From positions 1-64,000 of the forward strand of contig NZ_JAHVAP010000023.1 in the NCBI RefSeq assembly GCF_024721155.1: 64,000 nt of DNA, in the 5' to 3' direction. Below, piece by piece: positions 25,837 through 34,883 of this stretch (position 1 is its first letter; every line of letters starts with the position of its first letter). The translations under genes were made by a program, and so were the position numbers. The notes under the pieces are model-generated. The model was not told the origin of the DNA, made no database searches, and worked only from the letters and a program-made list of their open reading frames with translations. This DNA comes from Mucilaginibacter phenanthrenivorans. Lineage in GTDB: Bacteria; Bacteroidota; Bacteroidia; Sphingobacteriales; Sphingobacteriaceae.

Positions 25837-26940
25837 ATGATAAAAGCTGGATTGATTCTATTTATTTCAATAACATTTGCCCCGCAATTTTTAATTGCGC
25901 AATACACTATTTCGTTAAATAGGTCCAATGTCGTTCATTACAAACATTCTTACCTTATAAATATACCTGATAATCCGCATGTAGAAAGATTGTATATAAA
26001 TGACCAGGAAGGATTAATTCCTGCAGACGCTTACCATCATCCGTGGCATCAGGAATACCCATATAAATTAGATAGAATATTTATATCGAAACCGGCGTCG
26101 GGATACCGCCCGTTTACAAGGAGAAAATCGGCTCATAGTTATAATTTTGACGAGTATAAAATATATATCAATGCCAATATGTTCAGCGGGATTGATTCAT
26201 TAAGTGGGATTGACGATAGCTTGTTAACTTATAAACCCTTTCCGAAAACACGCCCCGAAATAAATGAAAAATCTGAGTTGATTTACTATTTTGAATTCTC
26301 CGGCTCTCCTTGCTGCTATATAGATAATAGGCATTACCATAAAATTCCAATAACAGATTTTATAAAAACGTTCGAGGCAATGCACCATGTGAAAATTGGC
26401 AAATGGTACCATTATACATACGGAGATGAGGGAGAAACAACTTTATACTTTACACTGTCAGGGTTAACTCCAAAACAAAAAATCCAATTTATAGACGAAC
26501 GACATGTTTCATTGATGCCTGACGAAGACAAAGTCGACCCAATTAATTTCATGGGTATATATCGGCCGGTACGTATTGCGTTAACCTCATTAGTACCGCC
26601 CTATTACGATGTGGAAAAAAGAAAAAAGGCTGACGAGATGAAAATTTATACCTCTGTTGAAACACCACCGGAATTTCCTGACGGGATTGAACAATTTAAA
26701 GCTCAATTTAAATGCATTACCGTAAGCCAGGGTGAACCGGAACTGGTTGTGGTGTCATTTGTTGTTGAAAAAGACGGTTCTTTAGCTGATATTAGGTTGG
26801 TGCGCGGTGGTGACGACGGTATTAAAGCTCAAATAGTTGATATCATAAAAGGCAGTAAAAAATGGAAGCCCGGCATTCAGGGGGGGCGAATCGTAAGAGT
26901 GAACTGGGCAGTTGCTATCAAACTTGGAAAAAAATTATGA
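25837..26940 (+). CDS. Secreted protein with C-terminal TonB-like domain
   Basis: The 367-residue protein has a signal peptide (1-22, ending LIAQ), a long central region without recognised domains, and a C-terminal domain of about 90 residues (ELVVVSFVVEKDGSLADIRL, then KWKPGIQGGRIVRVNWAVAIKL) with the TonB C-terminal fold pattern common in Bacteroidota. It lacks the N-terminal membrane helix and Pro-rich linker of a true TonB. Its TGA overlaps the next ATG (ATGA). Confidence 0.6.
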   Translation: MIKAGLILFISITFAPQFLIAQYTISLNRSNVVHYKHSYLINIPDNPHVERLYINDQEGLIPADAYHHPWHQEYPYKLDRIFISKPASGYRPFTRRKSAHSYNFDEYKIYINANMFSGIDSLSGIDDSLLTYKPFPKTRPEINEKSELIYYFEFSGSPCCYIDNRHYHKIPITDFIKTFEAMHHVKIGKWYHYTYGDEGETTLYFTLSGLTPKQKIQFIDERHVSLMPDEDKVDPINFMGIYRPVRIALTSLVPPYYDVEKRKKADEMKIYTSVETPPEFPDGIEQFKAQFKCITVSQGEPELVVVSFVVEKDGSLADIRLVRGGDDGIKAQIVDIIKGSKKWKPGIQGGRIVRVNWAVAIKLGKKL

Positions 26941-27767
26941 TCAAAAAACAAAACTTCAACATTCCCGGCGCTAAGGGCCGTGGTATGCTGATGGACCTAA
27001 CCTATAGAACATCCCTTAAAAATGCGCCGCTGGTTATTTTCGCCCATGGCTTTAAGGGATTTAAGGACTGGGGTGCGCATAACCTGGTTGCCAATTACTT
27101 CGCCGAGCATGGCTTCCGTTTTTTAAAGTTCAACTTTTCGCATAACGGCACAACGGCTGATCACCCTACTGACTTTGCAGACCTGATTGCTTTTGCCGAT
27201 AACACTTTTTCTATCGAGTTAGAGGATCTGAAGGCGGTTATTGATTTCGCCTGCGGCGGATCGGGAATTGCGGCGGCAAGCGGTGTTTATTTAATGGGGC
27301 ACAGCATGGGTGGCGGCATCAGCATTATAAAAGCCGTTGAAGACGGCCGTGTTAAAAAGCTGATCACCATGTCGTCTATATCCGGTTTCCGGAACTTGTG
27401 GCCAAAGGATATTGAGGAGCAATGGCGTTTAACGGGTATCACTTACATGCCAAATAAACGAACCGGGCAAATGATGCCCTTAAAGGTTGCCCTGCTTGAT
27501 GATCTTGACAAAAATCCCGCCCGCCTTGATATACTGGCACACGCCGCCAACGTAAAACAGCCCTGGCTAATTGTGCATGGCGACGAGGACACCTCCGTTC
27601 CATTGGCACATGCCGAAGAACTGAAAGCGGCACAGCCCCATGCCACATTCTCAGTAATAAAGGGCGGCGACCATGTTTTAGGTGCGACACACCCCTTTGT
27701 TGAACCGGCCCTGCCTGCGGCCTTGCTCCGGTTTTGTGAGCAGAGTGTAACCTTTTTAAAGAAATAA
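26937..27767 (+). CDS. Alpha/beta hydrolase (dienelactone-hydrolase-like)
   Basis: The start at 26937 (MIKKQNFNIPGAKGRG) overlaps the previous stop as ATGA and gives 276 residues; a longer open frame from 26862 is only an upstream extension. The nucleophile is Ser123 in LMGHSMGGG; the acid is probably Asp in VHGDEDTSVP and the base His in GGDHVLGATHPF. HGFKGFKDWG forms the oxyanion region. It is cytoplasmic, and the substrate is not predictable. Confidence 0.82.
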   Translation: MIKKQNFNIPGAKGRGMLMDLTYRTSLKNAPLVIFAHGFKGFKDWGAHNLVANYFAEHGFRFLKFNFSHNGTTADHPTDFADLIAFADNTFSIELEDLKAVIDFACGGSGIAAASGVYLMGHSMGGGISIIKAVEDGRVKKLITMSSISGFRNLWPKDIEEQWRLTGITYMPNKRTGQMMPLKVALLDDLDKNPARLDILAHAANVKQPWLIVHGDEDTSVPLAHAEELKAAQPHATFSVIKGGDHVLGATHPFVEPALPAALLRFCEQSVTFLKK

Positions 27768-27924
27768 CACAAAAATCCGGAATCCGCTTTAAACTTGGCT
27801 TCGTTTGTTAAACTTAAACGGGTTGTATTTGTTATGCAGCTAAGCTGAATGTAACAATTCAGCATCAACAATATCTCACTAAAAAGGCATATAGTATATT
27901 AGTGCTGTAATTTGATAGTTATTT

Positions 27925-28917
27925 ATGAGTTTATCAGGGGCGAAGAAAAAGGGGAGGAAGTTTTTAAACCCAATACCTACCGACGAGGCTGGATTTGGTA
28001 AAATGATCCCCATACTAAAGGAATATTATAATAATAAGGCCGAAAACACCCCCAAACAGCAATTAGGTCCGTTTATAACCGACGTTTCAGTTTTTGATGC
28101 CCCGCCTGAAACCGGTTTAAGGATCACGCTGATAGGGCATTCAAGTTTGTTAATTGAGATTGACGGCAAGCGCATCCTTACCGACCCGGTGTGGAGCGAA
28201 CGGGTATCATTTAGCTCATTTATGGGCCCGAAGCGCTTTTTTGAACCGCCAATAGCGCTGGAGGACCTGCCGCCGCTGGATGCCATCATCCTCTCGCATG
28301 ATCATTACGATCACCTGGATAAAAAGACCATTAAATTTTTTGTGGATAAGCAGATCCAGTTTGTGTGTTCGCTTGGTGTTGGGCAGCACATTGAGGACTG
28401 GGGCATCGAAAGAAATTATATCAACGAGCTCGACTGGGGCGACAGCATCATGATAGGCCACGATATTAATATTACCGCCACGCCATCGCGCCATTTTAGC
28501 GGACGCGGGCTTACCGGTCGTAACGAAACCCTTTGGTCGTCGTTTGTGATAAAGGGGCCGCAGCATAATATATTTTTCGGGGCTGATTCAGGCTGGTTTC
28601 CCGGCTTTAAGGAGATCGGTGATACCTTTGGTCCGTTTGATTTAACCATGCTTGAAATTGGCGCATACGGCCAGTATTGGGCCGACATCCACATGGGGCC
28701 TGACAATGCGTCCAATGCGCACATCGCCCTAAACGGAAAACTGATGATGCCCATCCATTGGGGAACCTTTAACCTTGCACCACATGCCTGGTACGAGCCG
28801 ATCACCAAGCTGTTAAAATATGCCAAAGAAAAGAAGATCGACCTTTTTGTACCCGAGCCCGGTAAACCAACAGAAGTAAAGCCTTTTGTTTCGGGTTGGT
28901 GGGAAAAGTATTTGTAG
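27925..28917 (+). CDS. Metallo-beta-lactamase-fold hydrolase (NAPE-PLD/UlaG-like)
   Basis: The 330-residue protein carries HxHxDH as SHDHYDH (His125, His127, Asp129, His130), GHSSLLIEI, ILTDPVWSER and the later ligands in TPSRHFSGR, GADSGWF and MPIHWGTF. The long FEPPIALEDLPPLDAIILSH segment is typical of NAPE-phospholipase-D-like and UlaG-like enzymes, so a phospholipid or phosphoester substrate is plausible. It has no signal peptide. Confidence 0.85.
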   Translation: MSLSGAKKKGRKFLNPIPTDEAGFGKMIPILKEYYNNKAENTPKQQLGPFITDVSVFDAPPETGLRITLIGHSSLLIEIDGKRILTDPVWSERVSFSSFMGPKRFFEPPIALEDLPPLDAIILSHDHYDHLDKKTIKFFVDKQIQFVCSLGVGQHIEDWGIERNYINELDWGDSIMIGHDINITATPSRHFSGRGLTGRNETLWSSFVIKGPQHNIFFGADSGWFPGFKEIGDTFGPFDLTMLEIGAYGQYWADIHMGPDNASNAHIALNGKLMMPIHWGTFNLAPHAWYEPITKLLKYAKEKKIDLFVPEPGKPTEVKPFVSGWWEKYL

Positions 28918-28930
28918 GGGAATAAACAAC

Positions 28931-29851
28931 TCACTTGCCTGTCACCGTGAAATCTCCTATTATTGACATAGGGAACACCAGGCCGCCGGGTGTCTTTTCT
29001 GAGTCTTTAATATCGGCAGTGCCTTTAATGGTTTTGCTTGTTTTGGCTTCGTTGATCCAGCAAGTGTTTTTGTCAATTTTAATATCAGCTACAACTCCAC
29101 CTGTTATGTTAGTATAACGCATCATCAATCCGTTTATAGGCTTATAGTCCGTATTGCTTTCTGAAATAACGGTGGCGTCGCCATGAATAATGTAAACGTT
29201 ATTTGCGATAGATTTAAGGGTATAAGTAGTTTTCGTAGTAGCAGACATTACTGATTCAATTGAGCTGTAGGCAGTCCATTGGTCACCAACACCAGCGGCT
29301 TTATAAGGGAACATGGCAAATGCATCCTGGAAATTACCTTTTATTGATTTTTCGCTGAACGACTGCTGCATCTGTGTCTTAAATTGCGCTAACTGTGCTT
29401 CAGTAATCTGCGGCATATTATCTGCCATGTGCGCATATACATTTTCAAAGCCACTGAGGGAAATTACTTTACCATGTTTACTTATTACCATTGAAAACGG
29501 TCTGTTTAAAATATTAGCCAATAATTTCGACGGTACATTGTCGCCCGTTTTGCCGTTGGAACTCATGTCGATAGTTCTGCCTCCAACACTCATATGGATA
29601 CTCATATCGGTGTAAGACACCTGCAATTCGTAAAGCGAGTCTTTAACGGCAGTAACTTTGTGGGCTACTTTGCAGGAAACAATCATATCTATGGTTTGCT
29701 TTTGGCCCGGGATGTCCTGGATAACTGAAAGGGTAGCTTCAGTAATTAAATAATAGGTACTATCGGTTTTAAGATTCAGCGCTAAATTAACTTTTTGAGC
29801 AAAGCCGGTAATACTCAATAAAAGGAGTAATAAGGTAAGGGTTTTTTTCAC
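28931..29851 (-). CDS. Secreted protein of unknown function (DUF6263-like)
   Basis: The 306-residue protein starts with a signal peptide (MKKTLTLLLLLLSITGFAQ) and continues as beta-rich sequence with repeated strand patterns such as VAHKVTAVKDSLYELQVSYTD and TTYTLKSIANNVYIIHGD. It resembles the Bacteroidota periplasmic proteins grouped as DUF6263; no catalytic motif is visible. It is convergent with the MBL-fold gene, 13 bases apart. Confidence 0.6.
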   Translation of the reverse strand: MKKTLTLLLLLLSITGFAQKVNLALNLKTDSTYYLITEATLSVIQDIPGQKQTIDMIVSCKVAHKVTAVKDSLYELQVSYTDMSIHMSVGGRTIDMSSNGKTGDNVPSKLLANILNRPFSMVISKHGKVISLSGFENVYAHMADNMPQITEAQLAQFKTQMQQSFSEKSIKGNFQDAFAMFPYKAAGVGDQWTAYSSIESVMSATTKTTYTLKSIANNVYIIHGDATVISESNTDYKPINGLMMRYTNITGGVVADIKIDKNTCWINEAKTSKTIKGTADIKDSEKTPGGLVFPMSIIGDFTVTGK

Positions 29852-29946
29852 GTGTTATATTGTTACGCAGGTAAAGATGCAGAAAGTTTGTATCCGGGCA
29901 AAATAAAAGCGGGACAAGATGCAGCTAAACCCAACCCCTCACCACC

Positions 29947-30120
29947 GCGTCATTGCGAGGCTGGTTGCTTGAAACCTGCTTCGAAGCAATCTCTACGCCA
30001 TCCATGCACGGATGCAAAAAGTGATGTGGTAACCGGTAAGGCGGCTGTAAGTTTCCCATCAGCATAAAGTTTCATTGATTGTCCTTTGTAGAGGTTGCTT
30101 CGTTCCTCGCAATGACGCGC
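29947..30120. repeat. MITE-like element with terminal inverted repeats, copy 2
   Basis: GCGTCATTGCGAGG at the left and CCTCGCAATGACGCGC at the right are inverted, followed inward by CGAAGCAATCTCTAC and GTAGAGGTTGCTTCG. A 21-base insertion (29961-29981) interrupts the left end. The interior (GTGGTAACC, GCGGCTG, GCATAAAG, TGATTGTCCT) matches the copy at 10017-10163. Confidence 0.65.
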
Positions 30121-30128
30121 GAAGAGAG

Positions 30129-30213
30129 GCTCATTCGCACATCAAAAACACGAAGTTTCTTGAGCGCATTAACAATTAACAACACATCAAAAATTCGCAC
30201 ATTCGCACATCAA
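30129..30213. repeat. TTCGCACAT word cluster
   Basis: CATTCGCACATCAAAAACAC, ACACATCAAAAATTCGCACA and TTCGCACATCAAAAC repeat here. The same word, in both orientations, forms the inverted repeat between atpD and atpC (46204-46317) and occurs after ilvA. Confidence 0.5.
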
Positions 30214-30286
30214 AACCCCAATTTCAGGCAGAAATCAGCCCTCTTGCTATGCATGCATAAAAAACGTACCGAATACCGTTTTGAAC

Positions 30287-30320
30287 TTTGGTCTATTTTG
30301 TTAAATATTTTATATCTTTA
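30287..30320 (+). promoter_or_regulatory. Possible Bacteroidota-type promoter of the ilv-leu cluster
   Basis: TTTG (30287-30290) and TATCTTTA (30313-30320) fit the Bacteroidota -33 TTTG and -7 TAnnTTTG pattern with one mismatch and a 22-base gap. Initiation would fall at about 30326, which would leave the leader ORF starting at 30322 without its ATG, so the promoter and that leader peptide exclude each other. Confidence 0.25.
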
Positions 30321-30321
30321 C

Positions 30322-30354
30322 ATGTTTATTAAGCAATCTTTTGTATTGATATAA
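30322..30354 (+). CDS. Possible ilv leader peptide
   Basis: This 10-codon frame reads MFIKQSFVLI and stops. Four of its residues are Ile, Val, Leu, Ile, three of them consecutive at the end, 160 bases before ilvD. That is what an attenuation or stalling leader for branched-chain synthesis would look like. AT-rich DNA yields such codons readily and I see no convincing terminator/antiterminator pair after it, so this is only a candidate. Confidence 0.25.
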   Translation: MFIKQSFVLI

Positions 30355-30513
30355 TCGTATAAAGCCAAATTAAATACTAATTGAAAGTTTTTACTGAATC
30401 GCTTGCTATTCCTTGGGGCTATATCTACCTTACAAATATCAAATTGCAATACCAGGGCAAACCTTAACAGTAATAAAAATTTTAGTACCAAAAACCGGCA
30501 ACGGGAATAACGG

Positions 30514-32214
30514 ATGAGCACAAAAACTGAAACGACCGAGCTAAATAAATACAGCAAAACCTTTACCCAGGATGAAACCCAGCCTGCGGCAAAAGCCATG
30601 CTTTACGGCATAGGCCTTACTGACGACGACATGCAAAAACCGCAGGTCGGCGTGGCAAGTATGGGTTATGACGGCAACACCTGCAACATGCACCTTAACG
30701 ATTTAGCCAAGCTGGTTAAACAAGGCATCTGGAGCGAGGATATGGTGGGCCTGATATTCCATACAATTGGCGTGAGCGATGGCATGAGCAACGGTACCGA
30801 AGGGATGCGTTATTCGCTGGTTAGTCGTGACATTATTGCCGACTCTATTGAGGCGGTTGTTGGTGCACAATATTATGATGGGGTTATTACCCTGCCGGGC
30901 TGTGATAAAAACATGCCAGGTTCTGTTATGGCGATGGCGCGTTTAAACCGCCCGTCGATAATGGTTTACGGAGGTACCATTAAACCCGGCCATTGGAAGG
31001 GCGAGGACCTGAACATTGTATCGGCATTTGAGGCTTTGGGTAAAAAGATAGCCGGCCAGATTGACGATATCGATTTTATGGGCGTGATAAAAAATGCCTG
31101 TCCAAGTGCGGGCGCTTGCGGCGGCATCTACACAGCAAACACCATGGCAGCGGCTATCGAGGCTTTGGGCATGAGCTTGCCTTACTCGTCATCAAACCCT
31201 GCATTAAGCGATGAAAAGAAAGCAGAGTGCTTAGCGGCCGGTAAAGCCATTAAGATCCTGTTAGAAAAAGATATTAAACCAAGTGACATCATGACCGCCG
31301 AAGCATTTGAAAATGCGATAGTGGTTATCATGGTGTTAGGCGGATCGACCAACGCGGTGTTGCACTTAATTGCGATGGCAAAAGCTATTGGCGTTAAATT
31401 AACACAAGACGATTTCCAGGCGGTGAGTAACCGCATTCCTGTTTTGGCCGATATGAAGCCAAGCGGTAAATACATGATGGAAGACCTGCACAAGGTTGGC
31501 GGCGTTCCGGCTGTAATGAAATACTGCCTGGCACAAGGTTGGCTGCATGGCGATTGCCTTACTGTTACCGGCAAAACCATCGCCGAGAATTTGGCTGATG
31601 TACCGGAGATCAACTTTGATACACAAAAAATTATACTGCCGGTTGAAAACCCTATCAAAGCGACCGGGCACTTACAGATCCTATACGGAAACCTTGCCGA
31701 AGGCGGCAGCGTTGCCAAGATCACAGGTAAAGAAGGCACCAGCTTTGAAGGCCCTGCAAGGGTATTCGACGGCGAGTTTGAGCTGATCCACGGGATCCAG
31801 ACTGGTCTGGTTAAAAAGGGAGATGTGGTGGTGATCCGTAACGTGGGGCCTAAAGGCGCACCTGGCATGCCGGAAATGCTGAAGCCTACTTCGGCCATCT
31901 TTGGCGCAGGCTTAGGAAGTTCGGTAGCATTAATTACTGATGGCAGGTTCTCGGGCGGAACACATGGCTTCGTCGTCGGTCACATCACGCCGGAAGCTTA
32001 TGACGGCGGGGGTATTGCCTTTGTGAAGGATGAGGACAGGATATTTATTGATGCCATAAACCGCACCATTAATGTAATGATAAGCAAGGAAGAGTTTGCA
32101 GCCCGTAAGGCAGCCTGGGTACAACCGGCGCTAAAGGTTAGCAAAGGGCTTTTATATAGGTACGCAAAAACCGTTAGCACCGCCGCAGATGGCTGTGTTA
32201 CGGATGAGATGTAG
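30514..32214 (+). CDS. ilvD: Dihydroxy-acid dehydratase
   Basis: The 566-residue enzyme dehydrates the 2,3-dihydroxy acids to the keto acids that precede valine and isoleucine. The Fe-S cluster cysteines are probably Cys57 (NTCNMH), Cys130 (LPGCDKNMPG) and Cys202 (SAGACGGIYTANT); the C-terminal RFSGGTHGFVVGHI carries the catalytic Ser region. Length is normal. It is the first gene of the plus-strand branched-chain cluster. Confidence 0.97.
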   Translation: MSTKTETTELNKYSKTFTQDETQPAAKAMLYGIGLTDDDMQKPQVGVASMGYDGNTCNMHLNDLAKLVKQGIWSEDMVGLIFHTIGVSDGMSNGTEGMRYSLVSRDIIADSIEAVVGAQYYDGVITLPGCDKNMPGSVMAMARLNRPSIMVYGGTIKPGHWKGEDLNIVSAFEALGKKIAGQIDDIDFMGVIKNACPSAGACGGIYTANTMAAAIEALGMSLPYSSSNPALSDEKKAECLAAGKAIKILLEKDIKPSDIMTAEAFENAIVVIMVLGGSTNAVLHLIAMAKAIGVKLTQDDFQAVSNRIPVLADMKPSGKYMMEDLHKVGGVPAVMKYCLAQGWLHGDCLTVTGKTIAENLADVPEINFDTQKIILPVENPIKATGHLQILYGNLAEGGSVAKITGKEGTSFEGPARVFDGEFELIHGIQTGLVKKGDVVVIRNVGPKGAPGMPEMLKPTSAIFGAGLGSSVALITDGRFSGGTHGFVVGHITPEAYDGGGIAFVKDEDRIFIDAINRTINVMISKEEFAARKAAWVQPALKVSKGLLYRYAKTVSTAADGCVTDEM

Positions 32215-32290
32215 TCTGAATCAGAATTTTCAGAATTAAAGAATGAACAGAATTCTGAAAATTTTAAAATTCAGTAAATTCTGATTCAGA
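32215..32290. repeat. Word inverted repeat L (CTGAATCAGAATTTT type)
   Basis: TCTGAATCAGAATTTTCAGA begins at the base after the ilvD stop codon; the right arm ends AAATTCTGATTCAGA at 32290. The outer 14 bases pair perfectly, and the words AGAATTC and CTGAAAATT recur within both arms. Confidence 0.75.
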
Positions 32291-32307
32291 CAAAAATTAA
32301 CAGAATG

Positions 32308-32343
32308 CAATCGGTGAAATCACTAAAAAATCAGTGAAATCGT
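32308..32343 (+). repeat. ATCGGTGAAATC word spacer before ilvB
   Basis: AATCGGTGAAATCACT and AATCAGTGAAATCGTC lie in tandem, ending 19 bases before the ilvB ATG. Confidence 0.6.
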
Positions 32344-32361
32344 CATCAAAAATAAAAGAAT

Positions 32362-34098
32362 ATGGAAGTTGCACAGGAAACATTAACCGCACCGGCTGCT
32401 AAGGAGGCAGTTGAATTATCAGGATCGCAGGCCTTGTTGGATGCTTTGATCATTGAGGGTGTGGATACTATTTTTGGCTATCCGGGTGGCGCAATTATGC
32501 CCATTTATGATGCTTTGTACGATTATAAGGAAAAATTAAATCACATATTGGTTCGCCACGAGCAAGGCGGCATTCACGCTGGTCAGGGTTATGCCCGCAC
32601 ATCAGGCAAGGTGGGTGTGGTGTTTGCTACCAGCGGTCCGGGTGCTACCAACCTGGTTACAGGTTTGGCTGATGCACAGATAGACAGCACGCCTTTGGTA
32701 TGTATCACCGGCCAGGTGTTTGCACACCTTTTAGGTACCGATGCTTTCCAGGAAACGGATGTGATCAATATTACTACCCCGGTTACCAAATGGAATTACC
32801 AGGTAACAGATGCTACCGAGATCCCCGAGGTTATTGCCAAGGCGTTCTACATCGCCAAAAGCGGCAGACCGGGCCCGGTGCTTATCGACATTACAAAAAA
32901 TGCACAGATCCAGAAGTTCGATTATAAAGGTTATACCAAATGCGATCATATCCGCAGCTACAGGCCAAAACCAATTGTTAGGCCGCAATATATTAAAGAG
33001 GCTGCCGAACTGATCAACTCAGCCAAAAAGCCCTTCATTATTTGGGGACAGGGTGTAATATTGGGCAGTGCAGAGCAGGAGTTTAAGGCTTTTGTTGAGA
33101 AAAGCGGCATCCCATCTGCATGGACGATATTAGGCGCAGGCGCTATCCCTACAGATCACCCGCTAAACGTGGGAATGCTGGGCATGCACGGTAACTACGG
33201 CCCGAATGTACTAACCAATGAGTGTGATGTATTGATTGCCATAGGCATGCGCTTTGACGACCGTGTAACCGGCCGCCTTGATAAATACGCAAAACAGGCA
33301 AAGGTGGTCCATTTGGATATCGACCCTGCCGAGATAGATAAGAACGTAAAATCAACTGTACCCGTTTGGGGCGATTGTAAGGAAACCCTGCCATTGCTTA
33401 CCGCTTTGGTGGAAGGAAAAGAGCACACTGAATGGGTTAAATTGTTCAACGAGTACACCCAAAAGGAATACGATGCGGTAATTCATGCTGAGCTTAACCC
33501 AACATCACCAGAAATGACGATGGGCGAAGTGATCAAACAGCTTAACGAACTTACCAAAGGTGATGCCGTTATAGTTACCGACGTTGGCCAGCACCAGATG
33601 GTGGCCTGCCGTTATGCCAATCTTAACAAAACCCGCAGCAACGTTACCAGCGGCGGCTTAGGTACCATGGGCTTTGCCCTGCCTGCTGCCATAGGGGCCA
33701 AGTTTGGTGCGCAGGAGCGTGATGTAATTGCCATTATTGGCGATGGTGGTTTCCAGATGACCTTACAGGAACTGGGCACCATTATGCAAACCGGCATTGA
33801 TGTAAAGATCATCATCCTGAATAATAAATTCCTGGGCATGGTTCGCCAGTGGCAGGAGCTGTTTAATGAGCGCAGGTATTCGTTTGTGGATATCCAGAGC
33901 CCTGATTTTGTTGCCGTGGCAGCTGCTTATGGCATAAAGGGCAAAATGATTGACGACCGCAAGGACCTGCAATCAGCCTTAAAGGAAATGATGGAGAACA
34001 AAGGCTCGTTCCTGTTGGAAGTAATGGTTACCAAAGAGAACAACGTGTTCCCGATGGTACCGCAGGGATGCAGTGTTGCCGAGATCAGGCTTAAATAG
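32362..34098 (+). CDS. ilvB: Acetolactate synthase large subunit
   Basis: The 578-residue ThDP enzyme condenses pyruvate with pyruvate or 2-ketobutyrate. Visible: the catalytic Glu67 in RHEQGGIHAGQGYAR, the FAD-domain region, and the ThDP/Mg motif GDGGFQMTLQELGT ending in ILNNKFLGMVRQWQE. The residues before the enzyme core (about 1-17) are poorly conserved. The small subunit gene ilvN follows. Confidence 0.97.
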   Translation: MEVAQETLTAPAAKEAVELSGSQALLDALIIEGVDTIFGYPGGAIMPIYDALYDYKEKLNHILVRHEQGGIHAGQGYARTSGKVGVVFATSGPGATNLVTGLADAQIDSTPLVCITGQVFAHLLGTDAFQETDVINITTPVTKWNYQVTDATEIPEVIAKAFYIAKSGRPGPVLIDITKNAQIQKFDYKGYTKCDHIRSYRPKPIVRPQYIKEAAELINSAKKPFIIWGQGVILGSAEQEFKAFVEKSGIPSAWTILGAGAIPTDHPLNVGMLGMHGNYGPNVLTNECDVLIAIGMRFDDRVTGRLDKYAKQAKVVHLDIDPAEIDKNVKSTVPVWGDCKETLPLLTALVEGKEHTEWVKLFNEYTQKEYDAVIHAELNPTSPEMTMGEVIKQLNELTKGDAVIVTDVGQHQMVACRYANLNKTRSNVTSGGLGTMGFALPAAIGAKFGAQERDVIAIIGDGGFQMTLQELGTIMQTGIDVKIIILNNKFLGMVRQWQELFNERRYSFVDIQSPDFVAVAAAYGIKGKMIDDRKDLQSALKEMMENKGSFLLEVMVTKENNVFPMVPQGCSVAEIRLK

Positions 34099-34102
34099 AA
34101 AG

Positions 34103-34130
34103 CCCCCGGCCCCATAAAGGGGGAGAATTG
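34103..34130. repeat. CCCCATAAAGGGGG 3'-end element
   Basis: AGCCCCCGGCCCCATAAAGG with the closing GGG follows the ilvB stop by a few bases; an unpaired copy of the GC-rich element. Confidence 0.55.
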
Positions 34131-34186
34131 TAGAGACGCAATACTTTGTGTCTTTTTCAGAAAAGGGATTTAAAAGAAGATTAAAA

Positions 34187-34789
34187 ATGGAAGACCAAAT
34201 AGAAAAGCAGGAATTTAACATCACGGTTTATACAGAAAACCAGATTGGTTTGTTGAACCGGATAGCTATAATATTTACCCGCCGCAAAATAAATATCGAC
34301 AGTTTGAATACTTCTCCATCAGAAATTGAGAGCATTCATCGTTTTAATATAGTGATCACAGAGTCGGAAGACGTGGTGCGCAAATTGACCCGCCAGATTG
34401 AAAAACAAGTGGAGGTATTAAAGGTGTACTATCATACCAACGACGACGTGATCTGGCAGGAAATGGCACTGTACAAAGTGTCAACCGATGTAATTGCCGA
34501 GCGGGTAAGCGTTGAACGTTTGCTGCGTGAGAATGGCGCACGTGTGGTAACATTAAGGAAAGATTACACGGTGTTTGAAACCACAGGTCACCGCGAGGAA
34601 ACAGACAACCTGATCAGCATTTTGCAGCCTTACGGATTGATAGAGTTTGTACGCAGTGCACGTGTAGCAATTATAAAAGACAGTGAGGGCTTCAACAGCA
34701 AGCTACGCGACTTTGAAAGGCTTGAACCGGGTGAGGAAGTGATAGAGAATGAGTATTTGAATAAAGGGGAGAAAGTATTTACCATGTAA
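34187..34789 (+). CDS. ilvN: Acetolactate synthase small (regulatory) subunit
   Basis: I chose the ATG at 34187 (MEDQIEKQEFNITVYTENQ), which has a purine-rich stretch in front and gives 200 residues; an upstream ATG at 34148 lies in repeat-derived DNA. An ACT domain (about 8-80, with NQIGLLNRIAIIFTRRKINIDSL) senses valine, and a second ALS-type C-terminal domain follows (about 90-170). It activates and feedback-regulates IlvB. Confidence 0.93.
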   Translation: MEDQIEKQEFNITVYTENQIGLLNRIAIIFTRRKINIDSLNTSPSEIESIHRFNIVITESEDVVRKLTRQIEKQVEVLKVYYHTNDDVIWQEMALYKVSTDVIAERVSVERLLRENGARVVTLRKDYTVFETTGHREETDNLISILQPYGLIEFVRSARVAIIKDSEGFNSKLRDFERLEPGEEVIENEYLNKGEKVFTM

Positions 34790-34879
34790 GCCCCCTAGCC
34801 CCCTAAAGGGGGAACGAAAGTGGGTTAGAAAACAAAAAAACGAATTTAAATCCCCCCTTTAGGGGGTTAGGGGGCTCGG
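34790..34879. repeat. Paired CCCCCTAAAGGGGG element after ilvN
   Basis: GCCCCCTAGCCCCCTAAAGG (left arm) starts just after the ilvN stop; the right arm (34851-34879) is the reverse complement and ends four bases before the ATG of the next gene, which thus begins almost inside the repeat. Confidence 0.75.
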
Positions 34880-34883
34880 CTAC

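Larger units (their letters stand above)
29852..30513. other. Long spacer before the ilv-leu cluster
   Basis: The 662-base gap holds a MITE-like element (29947-30120), a run of TTCGCACAT words (30129-30213), a possible promoter (30287-30320) and a possible short leader peptide (30322-30354). An open frame across 30079-30354 is composed largely of repeat DNA and is not called. Confidence 0.6.

Noticed and set aside
30079..30354. 91-codon plus-strand open frame before ilvD
   Set aside because: It spans the end of a MITE-like element and the TTCGCACAT word cluster, and its sequence is low in recognisable structure; only its last ten codons are kept, as a separate leader candidate.
31182..31898. 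Long minus-strand frame opposite ilvD (238 codons)
   Set aside because: It is the antisense shadow of a highly conserved gene and shows no protein-like pattern.
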